Below are positions 55,325 through 63,638 of a DNA stretch of 64,000 bases, in pieces; position 1 is the stretch's first letter; each line of letters begins with the position of its first letter. This DNA is from an uncultured Oscillibacter sp. (GTDB lineage Bacteria; Bacillota; Clostridia; Oscillospirales; Oscillospiraceae): positions 11,116-75,115 of the forward strand of contig CAJUQQ010000005.1 of assembly GCA_910588175.1 (NCBI GenBank), in the 5' to 3' direction. The notes below the pieces were generated by a model, which was not told where the DNA came from, searched no databases, and worked only from the letters and a program-made list of their open reading frames with translations. Position numbers and translations under genes: made by a program.

Positions 55325-55507
55325 TTACTTCTCTTCGGTAACTTGCAGCAGATAGCCGATCTTCGCCACTTTTCCGCGGGTGGGATCGTTGTCGGGCTGC
55401 ACGGTAACGTCACCGATCTTGCGCAGACCCAGGGAATGCGCGGTGGCGACCTGCTTTTCCAGGCGGCCGTTCAGGCTCTTGACGAGCTCAATCCTTAAGT
55501 TTGCCAT
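55325..55507 (-). CDS. rpmD: 50S ribosomal protein L30
   Basis: A 60-aa protein (MANLRIELVKSLNGRLEKQV, then HSLGLRKIGDV). The frame extends upstream into rpsE, but the ATG at 55507 has GGAGG. Confidence 0.96.
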   Translation of the reverse strand: MANLRIELVKSLNGRLEKQVATAHSLGLRKIGDVTVQPDNDPTRGKVAKIGYLLQVTEEK

Positions 55508-55520
55508 ATTTTGCGCCTCC

Positions 55521-56021
55521 TTAACCCACGATGTCTTCGACGCTCTTCCCGCGGATGCGGGCGACCTCCTCGGGACCGCGCATGCTCTTGAGTCCCTGGA
55601 AGGCGGCGGCGACGACGTTGTTGGGGTTGTTGGACCGGAGGCTCTTGGCACGGATGTCCTTGATGCCCGCGGCCTCCACGACGGCGCGGACCGCGCCGCC
55701 GGCGATGACGCCGGTACCGGGGGCGGCGGGCTTCATCAGCACCCGGCCCGCGCCGGCTTCCCCGATGGTCTCATGGGGCAGGGTGGTGCCCGCCAGAGTG
55801 ACGGTGATCATATTTTTCTTGGCGGCCTCGATGCCCTTGCGGATGGCCTCGGGAACTTCGGCGGCCTTGCCCAGGCCATAGCCGACCTTGCCCTTGCCGT
55901 CGCCCACGACCACCAGGGCGGAGAACTTCATGACCCGGCCGCCCTTCACGGTTTTGGAAACGCGGTTCAGGTACACGACTTTCTCGATATACTCGCTCTG
56001 CTCTCTCTCAAATCTAGGCAT
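55521..56021 (-). CDS. rpsE: 30S ribosomal protein S5
   Basis: A 166-aa protein involved in decoding accuracy. The double-stranded RNA-binding N-domain includes VVGDGKGKVGYGLGKAAEVP; the C-domain has RAVVEAAGIKDIRAKSLRS. Confidence 0.97.
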   Translation of the reverse strand: MPRFEREQSEYIEKVVYLNRVSKTVKGGRVMKFSALVVVGDGKGKVGYGLGKAAEVPEAIRKGIEAAKKNMITVTLAGTTLPHETIGEAGAGRVLMKPAAPGTGVIAGGAVRAVVEAAGIKDIRAKSLRSNNPNNVVAAAFQGLKSMRGPEEVARIRGKSVEDIVG

Positions 56022-56038
56022 TGAATGTTCCTCCCTCC

Positions 56039-56398
56039 TTAGAACTGCAGGCCGCCCTCACGGGCGCCCTCGGCCAAAGCCTTCACGCGGCCGTGATACA
56101 GGTAGCCGCCGCGGTCAAAGACCACGGTCTCGATACCCTTGGCCTTGGCCCGCTCGGCCACGAGCTTGCCGACCGCCGTGGCGGCGGCGACGTTGCCGCC
56201 GTAACCCTCCACGGCCTTGTCCAGGGAGGAAGCGGAGACCAGGGTCACGCCGGAGACATCGTCGATGATCTGGGCGTAGATATTGGCCTCGCTGCGGAAC
56301 ACGTTCAGACGCGGCATCTCGGGAGTGCCGGAGATCTTGGCGCGCACTCTCTTGTGGCGCTTTAAACGCTGGGCGTTGGTATTCGGTCTTTTAATCAT
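56039..56398 (-). CDS. rplR: 50S ribosomal protein L18
   Basis: A 119-aa 5S-rRNA-binding protein ending with DRGGYLYHGRVKALAEGARE. Length is normal. Confidence 0.97.
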   Translation of the reverse strand: MIKRPNTNAQRLKRHKRVRAKISGTPEMPRLNVFRSEANIYAQIIDDVSGVTLVSASSLDKAVEGYGGNVAAATAVGKLVAERAKAKGIETVVFDRGGYLYHGRVKALAEGAREGGLQF

Positions 56399-56412
56399 AT
56401 CGGCACACCTCC

Positions 56413-56958
56413 TTACTTCTTGGCGCCGGTCTTACCGACCTTGCGGCGGATGGTTTCATTGGCGTACTTGATTCCCTTGCCCTTGTACGGCTCAGGCGGG
56501 CGCTTCTCGCGGACCTCGGCGGCAAACTGGCCGACGGCCTCCTTGTCGCAGCCGCGAATGATGATTTTATTGGGGGAGGGAACCTCGATGGTGATGCCCT
56601 CCACCTCCGAAACGATCACCTGATGGGAATAACCCAGGTTCATGACCAGGTTGCTTCCCTCCTTGGCCACACGGTAGCCCACGCCGTTGACTTCCAGCTC
56701 CTTGGCATAGCCGTCGGTGACGCCGACGACCATGTTGTTCAGAAGCGTGCGGGTCAGGCCGTGGAGACTGCGGTGCAGCTTATCCTCGGAAGGACGCTTC
56801 ACGGTGATCGTAGTGCCTTCCTGTTCAATGATCATCTCCGGGCGCAGCGCGCGGGTCAGCTGGCCCTTGGGTCCCTTCACGGTAACCACATTACCCTCGG
56901 CGATCTCCACGGAGACACCGGCGGGGACGGTAATGGGCATTCTGCCAATTCTAGACAT
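56413..56958 (-). CDS. rplF: 50S ribosomal protein L6
   Basis: A 181-aa protein (MSRIGRMPITVPAGV at the start) with the C-terminal RPPEPYKGKGIKYANETI signature. It sits near the factor-binding site of the large subunit. Confidence 0.97.
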   Translation of the reverse strand: MSRIGRMPITVPAGVSVEIAEGNVVTVKGPKGQLTRALRPEMIIEQEGTTITVKRPSEDKLHRSLHGLTRTLLNNMVVGVTDGYAKELEVNGVGYRVAKEGSNLVMNLGYSHQVIVSEVEGITIEVPSPNKIIIRGCDKEAVGQFAAEVREKRPPEPYKGKGIKYANETIRRKVGKTGAKK

Positions 56959-56973
56959 TGTTCAACACCCTCC

Positions 56974-57372
56974 TTACCAGACGAACGCCAGGACTTCGCC
57001 GCCGACATGGAGCTCGCGGGCCTTCTTGTCGGTCATGACGCCCTTGGACGTGGAGATGATAGCGATGCCCAAGCCCCGGAGCACGCGGGGCAGCTCGTCG
57101 GCGCCCACATAGACCCGGAGGCCCGGCTTGGAAACGCGGCGCAGGCCGGTGATGACCTTTTCCTTGCCCGCGTTGTACTTCAGGGTGATGTGAATCTTTC
57201 CCTGGGTGCCGTCATCCACGATCTGGAAATTCTTGATATAGCCCTCGTCCAGCAAAATCTGAGCAATGCTCTTTTTCATGTTGGAGGCGGGGACATCCAC
57301 GGTGTCGTGTTTCGCGCTGACGGCGTTGCGGATGCGGGTGAGCATATCCGCAACCGGATCGGTGATATGCAT
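56974..57372 (-). CDS. rpsH: 30S ribosomal protein S8
   Basis: A 132-aa protein that binds the central domain of 16S rRNA. It starts MHITDPVADMLTRIRNAV and ends with the TSKGVMTDKKARELHVGGEV signature. A GGAGGATT ribosome site precedes it. It is normally only a few bases from rpsN, but here a 458-bp gap intervenes. Confidence 0.97.
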   Translation of the reverse strand: MHITDPVADMLTRIRNAVSAKHDTVDVPASNMKKSIAQILLDEGYIKNFQIVDDGTQGKIHITLKYNAGKEKVITGLRRVSKPGLRVYVGADELPRVLRGLGIAIISTSKGVMTDKKARELHVGGEVLAFVW

Positions 57373-57593
57373 GGTTGAATCCTCCTATTTTAGAGTTGCG
57401 GCCTTTGGCCGCTTCAGCAGCGAGGTATCATGACCAATTGGAGCCTATTCCCCCCGATTGGCCATGACCTTTCGCCGTCTGTCCCCACTTTTTCTTGAAA
57501 GAAAAAGTGGCAAAAAGAACTTTATCACGCTCTGGAACCCGGAATTTATCCAAGCCGGAGCAACGACAACTTACCTCGGCCGCTCCAAACCCC
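57373..57593 (-). other. Non-coding part of the rpsN-rpsH gap
   Basis: No plausible gene is present. The stretch holds several hairpins: GCGGCC-TTT-GGCCGC near 57400, an inverted pair around TCATGACCAAT and ATTGGCCATGA (about 57428-57467), and CACTTTTTCTT with AGAAAAAGTG (57484-57508). None carries a convincing terminator on the minus strand, consistent with transcription continuing into rpsH. Confidence 0.6.
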
Positions 57594-57833
57594 TGTCCTT
57601 CGTCCTCCGTCTTGGGGCCCCACAAAATCCGCAGATTTTGTGAGGAGAGGAAGAACAAACGGAACGGCGTGAAGCCTGCCCGAAGGGCGGGATTCACAAA
57701 GTGCAGTTTGTTCTGACGAGGGGGTTGCTCAAGGGGGAGCCTGCTCCCCCTTGAAAGGAGGCGGAGGGAATGGAGCGGGCGGAGTCCTCGCCGGCAGGCG
57801 GGGACGCAGCGGAGCGGAATTTCCGACGCCTCA
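57594..57833 (-). repeat. Stop-codon-anchored 3' repeat, copy C (rpsN), two modules
   Basis: It begins at the rpsN TGA (conserved TGAGGCGTCG, shared with the PFOR copy) and continues through the 98-nt distal block 57623-57720, nearly identical to 32301-32398. It includes a perfect 11-bp stem-loop (CAAGGGGGAGC / GCTCCCCCTTG, 57730-57753). It interrupts the spc operon between two essential genes. Confidence 0.8.
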
Positions 57834-58016
57834 GAAAGACGCCTTGCGAACGCCGGGAATCTCGCCCTTGTAAGCCAGCTCCCGGAAGCAGATACGGCAG
57901 ACGCCGTAGTCCCGGAGATAGGCGTGGGGACGGCCGCACAGCTTGCAGCGGTTGTACTTCCGGCTGGAGAACTTGGCGGGGCGCTGCTGCTTCAGAATCA
58001 TGGATTTCTTAGCCAT
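57831..58016 (-). CDS. rpsN: 30S ribosomal protein S14, zinc type
   Basis: A 61-aa zinc-binding S14 (MAKKSMILKQQRPAKFSSRK, with CKLCGRPH and CRICFRELA as the four-cysteine site). The start has GGAGG and the gene is 14 nt from rplE. Confidence 0.97.
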   Translation of the reverse strand: MAKKSMILKQQRPAKFSSRKYNRCKLCGRPHAYLRDYGVCRICFRELAYKGEIPGVRKASF

Positions 58017-58030
58017 TCTTTTCTCCCTCC

Positions 58031-58585
58031 TTAGCGGGCGAAGGGTGCGCCGACCTGGGTGAGCAGGGCGCGGGCCTCTTCGTCGGTGTGCGCGGTGGTG
58101 CAGATGACCACGTCCATGCCCCGGATCTTGTCGATCTTGTCATACTCGATCTCGGGGAAGATCAGCTGCTCCCGGATGCCCAGGGCGTAGTTGCCCCGGC
58201 CGTCAAAGGCGTTGGGGCTGATGCCCTGGAAGTCGCGGACGCGGGGCAGGGCCACGTTAAAGAGCCGGTCCAAAAACTCCCACATCTTCTCGCCGCGGAG
58301 GGTGACCTTCGCGCCGATGGGCATGTTTTCACGGAGCTTGAAGTTAGCGATGTTCTTCCGGGAACGGGTGATGATGGGCTTCTGGCCGGTGATCTGGGCC
58401 AGATCCCGGACCACGTTGTCCAGAATCTTGACGTTTTCCTTGGCCTCGCCGCAGCCCACGTTTACGACCACCTTGTCGATCTTGGGAATCTGCATGACGC
58501 TCTTGTAGCCAAACTGCTTCATCAGGGCGGGAGCGACCTCGGAGGCGTACTTCGCCTTGAGGTTGGGCACTTTCTTGTCAGCCAT
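58031..58585 (-). CDS. rplE: 50S ribosomal protein L5
   Basis: A 184-aa 5S-rRNA-binding protein with ITRSRKNIANFKLRENMPIG and RGNYALGIREQLIFPEI. Length is close to the usual 179. Confidence 0.97.
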   Translation of the reverse strand: MADKKVPNLKAKYASEVAPALMKQFGYKSVMQIPKIDKVVVNVGCGEAKENVKILDNVVRDLAQITGQKPIITRSRKNIANFKLRENMPIGAKVTLRGEKMWEFLDRLFNVALPRVRDFQGISPNAFDGRGNYALGIREQLIFPEIEYDKIDKIRGMDVVICTTAHTDEEARALLTQVGAPFAR

Positions 58586-58602
58586 GTTTCACTCCTCCTC
58601 CC

Positions 58603-58956
58603 TTACAGCTCGGCGCCGCACTTCTTGCAGATGCGGACGCTGACGTTTTTCTCTTTCCCGGCCACGGTCTTCTTTTCCACCTTGTGGCCAACCCGGGTGG
58701 GCTTGCCGCACTTGGGGCAGACAACCTGAACCTTGCAGGCGTATATAGCGGCTTCCCGCTTGACGATGCCGCCCTCCTCGCCCTGGCGGCGGGGCTTGAT
58801 GTGGCAGGTGACCAGGTTCATGCCCTCTACCACGACTTTATTCTCCTTCGGCAGGGTGGCAATGACCTTGCCCTGGTGGGTGCTCAGGTCCTTGTCCTTA
58901 CCGCCGTCACCGGAGAGGCGGACGACGGTGTCGCCCTTTTTGATGTTCATAGACAT
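58603..58956 (-). CDS. rplX: 50S ribosomal protein L24
   Basis: A 117-aa assembly initiator with an N-terminal KOW fold (MSMNIKKGDTVVRLSGDGG). The C-terminus contains two CxxC pairs (CPKCGKPTRVG and CKKCGAEL), a zinc ribbon seen in part of the family. Confidence 0.96.
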   Translation of the reverse strand: MSMNIKKGDTVVRLSGDGGKDKDLSTHQGKVIATLPKENKVVVEGMNLVTCHIKPRRQGEEGGIVKREAAIYACKVQVVCPKCGKPTRVGHKVEKKTVAGKEKNVSVRICKKCGAEL

Positions 58957-58969
58957 TTCCTTGCCCTCC

Positions 58970-59338
58970 TCAAATCACTTCGGGCGCCAGGGACAGGATC
59001 TTCATGTAATCCTTGTCCCGCAGCTCGCGGGCCACGGGCCCAAAGATACGGGTGCCGCGGGGGTTCTTGTCGTCCTTGATGAGGACCGCGGCGTTGTCGT
59101 CGAACCGGACATAGGTCCCGTCGTTCCGGCGGATGCCCTTGGCGGAGCGGACGATGACGGCCTTGACCACCTCGCCCTTCTTCACGGTGCCGCCGGGGGC
59201 GGACTTCCGGACGGAGGCCACGATGACATCCCCAATGTTCCCGTATTTGCGCTTGGAACCGCCCAGGACGCGGATGCACTTGATTTCCTTGGCGCCGGTG
59301 TTGTCGGCGACCTTCAGGAAGGTTTCCTGCTGAATCAT
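58970..59338 (-). CDS. rplN: 50S ribosomal protein L14
   Basis: A 122-aa protein starting MIQQETFLKVADNTGAKEIK, the standard L14 signature, and ending KILSLAPEVI. It forms an intersubunit bridge. Confidence 0.98.
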   Translation of the reverse strand: MIQQETFLKVADNTGAKEIKCIRVLGGSKRKYGNIGDVIVASVRKSAPGGTVKKGEVVKAVIVRSAKGIRRNDGTYVRFDDNAAVLIKDDKNPRGTRIFGPVARELRDKDYMKILSLAPEVI

Positions 59339-59352
59339 GTCTCGACGCCTCC

Positions 59353-59616
59353 TTACTTCGCTTTCTCGATGATCTCAACCACGCGCCAGCGCTTGTCCTT
59401 GGACAGGGGGCGGGTCTCCATCACCTTTACCTTGTCGCCGATTCCGCAGCTGTTCTGCTCGTCATGAGCCTTCAGCTTATAGGTGCGGCCGACGATTTTC
59501 TTATACAGAGGGTGGGCCACCCGGTCCTCGATGGCGACCACCACGGTCTTGTCCATCTTGTCGGAGACCACCTTGCCAACCCGGGTCTTGCGGGAGGAAG
59601 TTCTCTTCTCGTCCAT
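59353..59616 (-). CDS. rpsQ: 30S ribosomal protein S17
   Basis: An 87-aa OB-fold primary binder of 16S rRNA with GKVVSDKMDKTVVVAIEDRV and the GDKVKVMETRPLSKDKRWR signature. Confidence 0.97.
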   Translation of the reverse strand: MDEKRTSSRKTRVGKVVSDKMDKTVVVAIEDRVAHPLYKKIVGRTYKLKAHDEQNSCGIGDKVKVMETRPLSKDKRWRVVEIIEKAK

Positions 59617-59633
59617 GTTTCCTTACCTCCTTC

Positions 59634-59843
59634 TCACTGCTTGCCGGAAGCGGAGAGCTCCCGGAGCACGGTCTTGACTCGGGCAATGTCATGCTTGGTC
59701 TCCCGAATTTTCACGGGATTGTCCAGCTGGTTGGTGGCGTGCTGCATACGAAGGAAAAACAGGTCCTTCTTCAGCCCCGTCAGCTTCTCGTTCAGCTGCT
59801 CCGGGGTCATTTTGCGAATCTCACGAATTTCACTTGCCTTCAT
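59634..59843 (-). CDS. rpmC: 50S ribosomal protein L29
   Basis: A 69-aa two-helix protein at the exit tunnel (MKASEIREIRKMTPEQLNEK, then FFLRMQHATNQLDNP). The start at 59843 is ATG; the longer frame overlaps rplP and lacks a ribosome site. Confidence 0.97.
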   Translation of the reverse strand: MKASEIREIRKMTPEQLNEKLTGLKKDLFFLRMQHATNQLDNPVKIRETKHDIARVKTVLRELSASGKQ

Positions 59844-59844
59844 C

Positions 59845-60267
59845 TTACTCACCTGCTTCCTCGGCGCGGGCGATGACCTTGGTCTTGATGGGCAGCTTGT
59901 GGCTGGCCAGACGCAGGGCCTCGCGGGCAACTTCTTCCGACACGCCGGCGATCTCGAACATGACGCGGCCGGGCTTCACAACGGCAACCCAGAACTCGGG
60001 GGAACCCTTACCGGAACCCATGCGGGTCTCGGCGGGCTTCTTGGTCACGGGCTTGTCAGGGAAAATCTTGATCCAGACCTGGCCGCCGCGCTTGGTGTAA
60101 CGGGTCATGGCGATACGGGCCGCCTCAATCTGGTTGCTGGTGATCCAGGCGGGCTCGGTGGCCACCAGGCCATACTCGCCGTACGCCAGGGTGTTGCCAC
60201 GGGTGGCCTTGCCGGTCATACGGCCGCGGTGCACACGGCGGTACTTGACTCTCTTCGGCATCAGCAT
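59845..60267 (-). CDS. rplP: 50S ribosomal protein L16
   Basis: A 140-aa protein near the peptidyl-transferase centre, with RVKYRRVHRGRMTGKATRGN and the ARIAMTRYTKRGGQVWIKIF signature. It overlaps rpsC by 1 nt. Confidence 0.98.
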   Translation of the reverse strand: MLMPKRVKYRRVHRGRMTGKATRGNTLAYGEYGLVATEPAWITSNQIEAARIAMTRYTKRGGQVWIKIFPDKPVTKKPAETRMGSGKGSPEFWVAVVKPGRVMFEIAGVSEEVAREALRLASHKLPIKTKVIARAEEAGE

Positions 60268-61181
60268 TAGTTGCTTCCTCCTTCCTTGGGGGCCGCGGGA
60301 GCGGCGGGCGCTGCGGGGGCGGGACGGGCGGGGGCGCGGTTGAAGCCGCCCTGGGGACGGGGGCCGCCGGGTCCGCGGTTGAAGCCGCCGCCCTGGCCGG
60401 GCCGTCCGCCGCCGGGACCGCGGTTAAAGCCGCCGCCCTGACGGTCCCGATTGAAGCCGCCCCGGCGGTCGCCGTCGCGGCGGGGACGACGCTCCCGGCG
60501 CTCCTGATAGGGCTTGGAGGTGTCCATGGTGCGGGGGGTGGTGCGCAGGGTTTGGCTCAGCACCTCGCCCTTGTAAATCCACACCTTCACGCCGATGCGG
60601 CCGAAGGTGGTGGCGGCCTCCGCGAAGCCGTACTCAATGTCGGCGCGGATGGTCTGCAGGGGGATGGTCCCCTCGTGATAGTGCTCAACGCCCGCGATTT
60701 CGCGGCCGCCCAGACGGCCGGAGCAGCAGGTCTTGATGCCCTTGGCGCCGGCCCGCATGGCCCGGGCCATGGCGTTCTTCATGGCGCGGCGGTGGGAGAT
60801 GCGCTTTTCCAACTGCTGGGCGATGTTCTCCGCCACCAGCTGGGCGTTCATGTCGGGGTTGCGGACCTCGACGATGTTCAGGCGGACCTTCTTGCCCACC
60901 AGCTTCTCCACGGCCAGGCGGTACTGCTCAATCTGCTCGCCGCCCTTGCCGATGACCATGCCGGGCCGGGCGCAGTGCAGGAACACCGTCACCGCGTCGC
61001 CGCTGCGCTCAATCTCGATCTTGGGCACGCCGGCGCCGTACAGGGTCTTTTTGAGGTACTTGCGGATCTTCTGGTCCTCCACGATCAGGTCGCCGACCTT
61101 CTCGTCACTGGCGTACCAGCGGGAATCCCAGTCTTTAATGACGCCCACGCGCAGGCCGTGGGGATTGACTTTCTGTCCCAT
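60267..61181 (-). CDS. rpsC: 30S ribosomal protein S3 with a long Gly/Arg/Asn-rich tail
   Basis: A 304-aa S3. Residues 1 to about 218 are canonical (MGQKVNPHGLRVGVIKDWDS; KH domain with GMVIGKGGEQIEQY; C-domain RADIEYGFAEAATTFGRIG). From about 222 onward an extension of some 80 residues contains four to five GGFNRG-type repeats and ends in an Ala/Pro stretch. Bacillus S3 has 218 residues, so the extension is lineage-specific. It resembles RGG-box RNA-binding tails and would lie at the mRNA entrance. Confidence 0.96.
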   Translation of the reverse strand: MGQKVNPHGLRVGVIKDWDSRWYASDEKVGDLIVEDQKIRKYLKKTLYGAGVPKIEIERSGDAVTVFLHCARPGMVIGKGGEQIEQYRLAVEKLVGKKVRLNIVEVRNPDMNAQLVAENIAQQLEKRISHRRAMKNAMARAMRAGAKGIKTCCSGRLGGREIAGVEHYHEGTIPLQTIRADIEYGFAEAATTFGRIGVKVWIYKGEVLSQTLRTTPRTMDTSKPYQERRERRPRRDGDRRGGFNRDRQGGGFNRGPGGGRPGQGGGFNRGPGGPRPQGGFNRAPARPAPAAPAAPAAPKEGGSN

Positions 61182-61199
61182 AAACGGTTCTCCTCCCTC

Positions 61200-61553
61200 T
61201 TATGCCTTTTCCGCCACAGCCAAGGTGACGTGAGAAGTGCGCTTGTTGATACGGTAGGCGCGGCCCTGGGCCCGGGGCATCATCCGCTTGAGGATGGGGC
61301 CGGGCGTGGCGTAAACCTCGGACACCACCAGCTTGGCGGGGTCCATGCCGAAGTTGTTTTCGGCGTTGGCAACGGCGCTCTTCAGCAGCTTTTGCAGGGG
61401 CTCGGAGGCAGCCTTGGGGGTCTGCATCAGGATGGCCATGGCGCTGCCCGCGTCCTTGCCGCGGATCAGGTCGCAGACGATCTGGACCTTCCGGGGGGCG
61501 ATGCGGACGTAGCGCAGATAGGCCTTCGCAACTTTATTTTCCATGTTCTGCAT
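61200..61553 (-). CDS. rplV: 50S ribosomal protein L22
   Basis: A 117-aa exit-tunnel protein with AYLRYVRIAPRKVQIVCDLI and the MMPRAQGRAYRINKRTSH beta-hairpin region. Confidence 0.97.
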   Translation of the reverse strand: MQNMENKVAKAYLRYVRIAPRKVQIVCDLIRGKDAGSAMAILMQTPKAASEPLQKLLKSAVANAENNFGMDPAKLVVSEVYATPGPILKRMMPRAQGRAYRINKRTSHVTLAVAEKA

Positions 61554-61564
61554 CCTCCTTCAAC

Positions 61565-61825
61565 TCAGTCCTTCCGGTGTCCGCGGAAGGTGCGGGTGGG
61601 GGCGAACTCACCCAGCTTGTGGCCGACCATGTCCTCCTGGACATAGACGGGCACATGCTTCCGGCCATCGTGCACGGCGATGGTGTGGCCCACGAAGGAG
61701 GGGAAGATGGTGGAGCTGCGGCTCCAGGTCTTGAGAACCTTCTTCTCGTTCTTCGCGTTCATTTCCTCGACCCGCTTCAGAAGCTCGGGGGCAACGTACG
61801 GGCCTTTCTTAATGGATCTGCTCAT
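61565..61825 (-). CDS. rpsS: 30S ribosomal protein S19
   Basis: An 86-aa head protein starting MSRSIKKGPYVAPELLKRVE with GHKLGEFAPTRTFRGH near the end. Confidence 0.97.
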   Translation of the reverse strand: MSRSIKKGPYVAPELLKRVEEMNAKNEKKVLKTWSRSSTIFPSFVGHTIAVHDGRKHVPVYVQEDMVGHKLGEFAPTRTFRGHRKD

Positions 61826-61841
61826 ATTTCATCTGCCTCCC

Positions 61842-62678
61842 TTACTTCTCGTTGCGGCGCTTGACGATGAATTTGCTGGTGGGGTTCTTCTTCTTCCGGG
61901 TCTTGTAGCCCAGCGCCGGCTTGCCCCAGGGGGTCACGGGCCCGGAGCGGCCAACCGGGGCGCGGCCCTCGCCGCCGCCGTGGGGGTGGTCGCAGGGGTT
62001 CATGACAGAGCCCCGGACGGTGGGGCGCCAGCCCATGTGGCGCTTGCGGCCCGCTTTGCCGATGTTGATATTGGCATGGTCAATGTTTCCCACCTGGCCG
62101 ATCGTCGCCATGCAGTTGGTCCGCACAATGCGGACCTCGCCGGAGGGCATGCGGATCTGGGCGTCGCCGCCCTCTTTGGCCATGAGCTGGGCGGCGGTTC
62201 CGGCGGAGCGGACCAGCTGGGCGCCGTTGCCGGGGTGCAGCTCGATGTTGTGGATCATGGTGCCCACGGGGATGTTGGCCAGGGGGAGGGCGTTGCCCTC
62301 CTTGATGTCGGCGCTGGGGCCGGACTCCACCTTGTCGCCGGCCTTCAGACCCACGGGGGCCAGAATGTAGCGGCGCTCGCCGTCCTCATACTCCAGGAGG
62401 GCGATGTTGGCGGAGCGGTTGGGGTCGTACTCCAGGCGGAGGACGGTGGCGAAGCAATCGTGCTTGTCGCGCTTGAAGTCGATGATGCGGTATTTCCGCT
62501 TGTTGCCGCCGCCCCGGTGGCGGACGGTGATGCGGCCGTAGCTGTTCCGGCCGGCGCTCTTTTTCAGGGTCTCGGTGAGCTTGGGCTCGGGCTTGGCCTT
62601 CTTGTCAATGCCGTCGAATCCGGAGACCGTCATCTGACGCCGGGAGGGAGTCGTCGGCTTAAAAGTTTTAATAGACAT
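61842..62678 (-). CDS. rplB: 50S ribosomal protein L2
   Basis: A 278-aa core protein needed for peptidyl transfer and subunit joining. It contains GRITVRHRGGGNKRKYRIID and the C-terminal VMNPCDHPHGGGEGRAPVG with the conserved histidine. Confidence 0.98.
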   Translation of the reverse strand: MSIKTFKPTTPSRRQMTVSGFDGIDKKAKPEPKLTETLKKSAGRNSYGRITVRHRGGGNKRKYRIIDFKRDKHDCFATVLRLEYDPNRSANIALLEYEDGERRYILAPVGLKAGDKVESGPSADIKEGNALPLANIPVGTMIHNIELHPGNGAQLVRSAGTAAQLMAKEGGDAQIRMPSGEVRIVRTNCMATIGQVGNIDHANINIGKAGRKRHMGWRPTVRGSVMNPCDHPHGGGEGRAPVGRSGPVTPWGKPALGYKTRKKKNPTSKFIVKRRNEK

Positions 62679-62703
62679 TTGTCGTTACACTCCTTCCGTA
62701 GAA

Positions 62704-62997
62704 TCAGACCATGCCTTCAAAGAACTCGATGGTCTTGGAATCGGGGGTCAGCTGGACGTAGGCCTTTTTCCAGGTTTTCGTCATGCCGGGACGGCCCGCG
62801 CCCATGCGCTTTTCCTTGCCGGGCACCGTCAGAGTGTTGACGGCGGCCACCTTCACGCCGAAGATTTCCTCCACGGCCTTCTTGATCTCCACCTTGCCGG
62901 CGTCCTTGGCCACCTCGAAGACGTACTTCTTGTCGGCGGCTCCGGCCATGGCCCGCTCGGTGATGATGGGGCGGATCACGATATCGTATGCGGTCAT
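62704..62997 (-). CDS. rplW: 50S ribosomal protein L23
   Basis: A 97-aa protein that docks SRP and trigger factor at the tunnel exit. The start MTAYDIVIRPIITERAM overlaps the rplD stop by 1 nt. Confidence 0.97.
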   Translation of the reverse strand: MTAYDIVIRPIITERAMAGAADKKYVFEVAKDAGKVEIKKAVEEIFGVKVAAVNTLTVPGKEKRMGAGRPGMTKTWKKAYVQLTPDSKTIEFFEGMV

Positions 62998-63620
62998 TAC
63001 GCGTACACCTCCTCGATTTTGGCGAGGGCGGCCTGATCCACCACCAGATACTTGGCGTTGACGATGTCATAGACATTCAGCTGCGCCGCGGGGGTGGTCA
63101 GCACGCCGGGAAGGTTCCGGGCGCTCTTGACGATCGTCTCGTCCATGGCGGGGGTCACCACCACGGCCTTGCCGTCGACCTTGACAGCGTTCAGGAACTT
63201 GCGGAACTCGGCGGTTTTGATTTCCGTCTGCTTGATGGCGTCGATCACCACCAGGCAGCCCTCGGCGGCCTTGGCGGAGAGGACGGACTTCAGGGCCAGG
63301 CGGCGGACCTTCTTGTTCAGCACATAGCTGTAGCTCCGGGGCTTCGGCGCGAAGACGATGCCGCCGTGGGTCCACTGGGGAGCCCGGGTGCTGCCCTGGC
63401 GGGCGTGGCCCGTGCCCTTCTGGCGCCAGGGCTTTCTGCCGCCGCCGGAAACCTCCGCGCGGGTCAGGGCGCTCTGGGTGCCCTGGCGGCAGTTGGCGAG
63501 GTGGTTCTTTACCACCTCGTGGACGACGGACTCGTTGGGCTCAATGCCGAAGATCGCGTCGTTCAGTTCCACAGTGCCGACTTCCGCGCCGGCCATGTTT
63601 AACACTTTCACAGTAGACAT
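62997..63620 (-). CDS. rplD: 50S ribosomal protein L4
   Basis: A 207-aa protein with the internal tunnel loop (SGGGRKPWRQKGTGHARQGS). In some bacteria L4 represses the S10 operon; the leader would be outside this window. Confidence 0.97.
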   Translation of the reverse strand: MSTVKVLNMAGAEVGTVELNDAIFGIEPNESVVHEVVKNHLANCRQGTQSALTRAEVSGGGRKPWRQKGTGHARQGSTRAPQWTHGGIVFAPKPRSYSYVLNKKVRRLALKSVLSAKAAEGCLVVIDAIKQTEIKTAEFRKFLNAVKVDGKAVVVTPAMDETIVKSARNLPGVLTTPAAQLNVYDIVNAKYLVVDQAALAKIEEVYA

Positions 63621-63638
63621 TTACTCAGCACCCCTTTC

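Noticed and set aside
57428..57697. Small ORF (89 codons) in the rpsN-rpsH gap
   Set aside because: It runs through the non-coding repeat, and the corresponding region of the 32.3-kb copy does not preserve a start, length or frame boundaries as a gene would.
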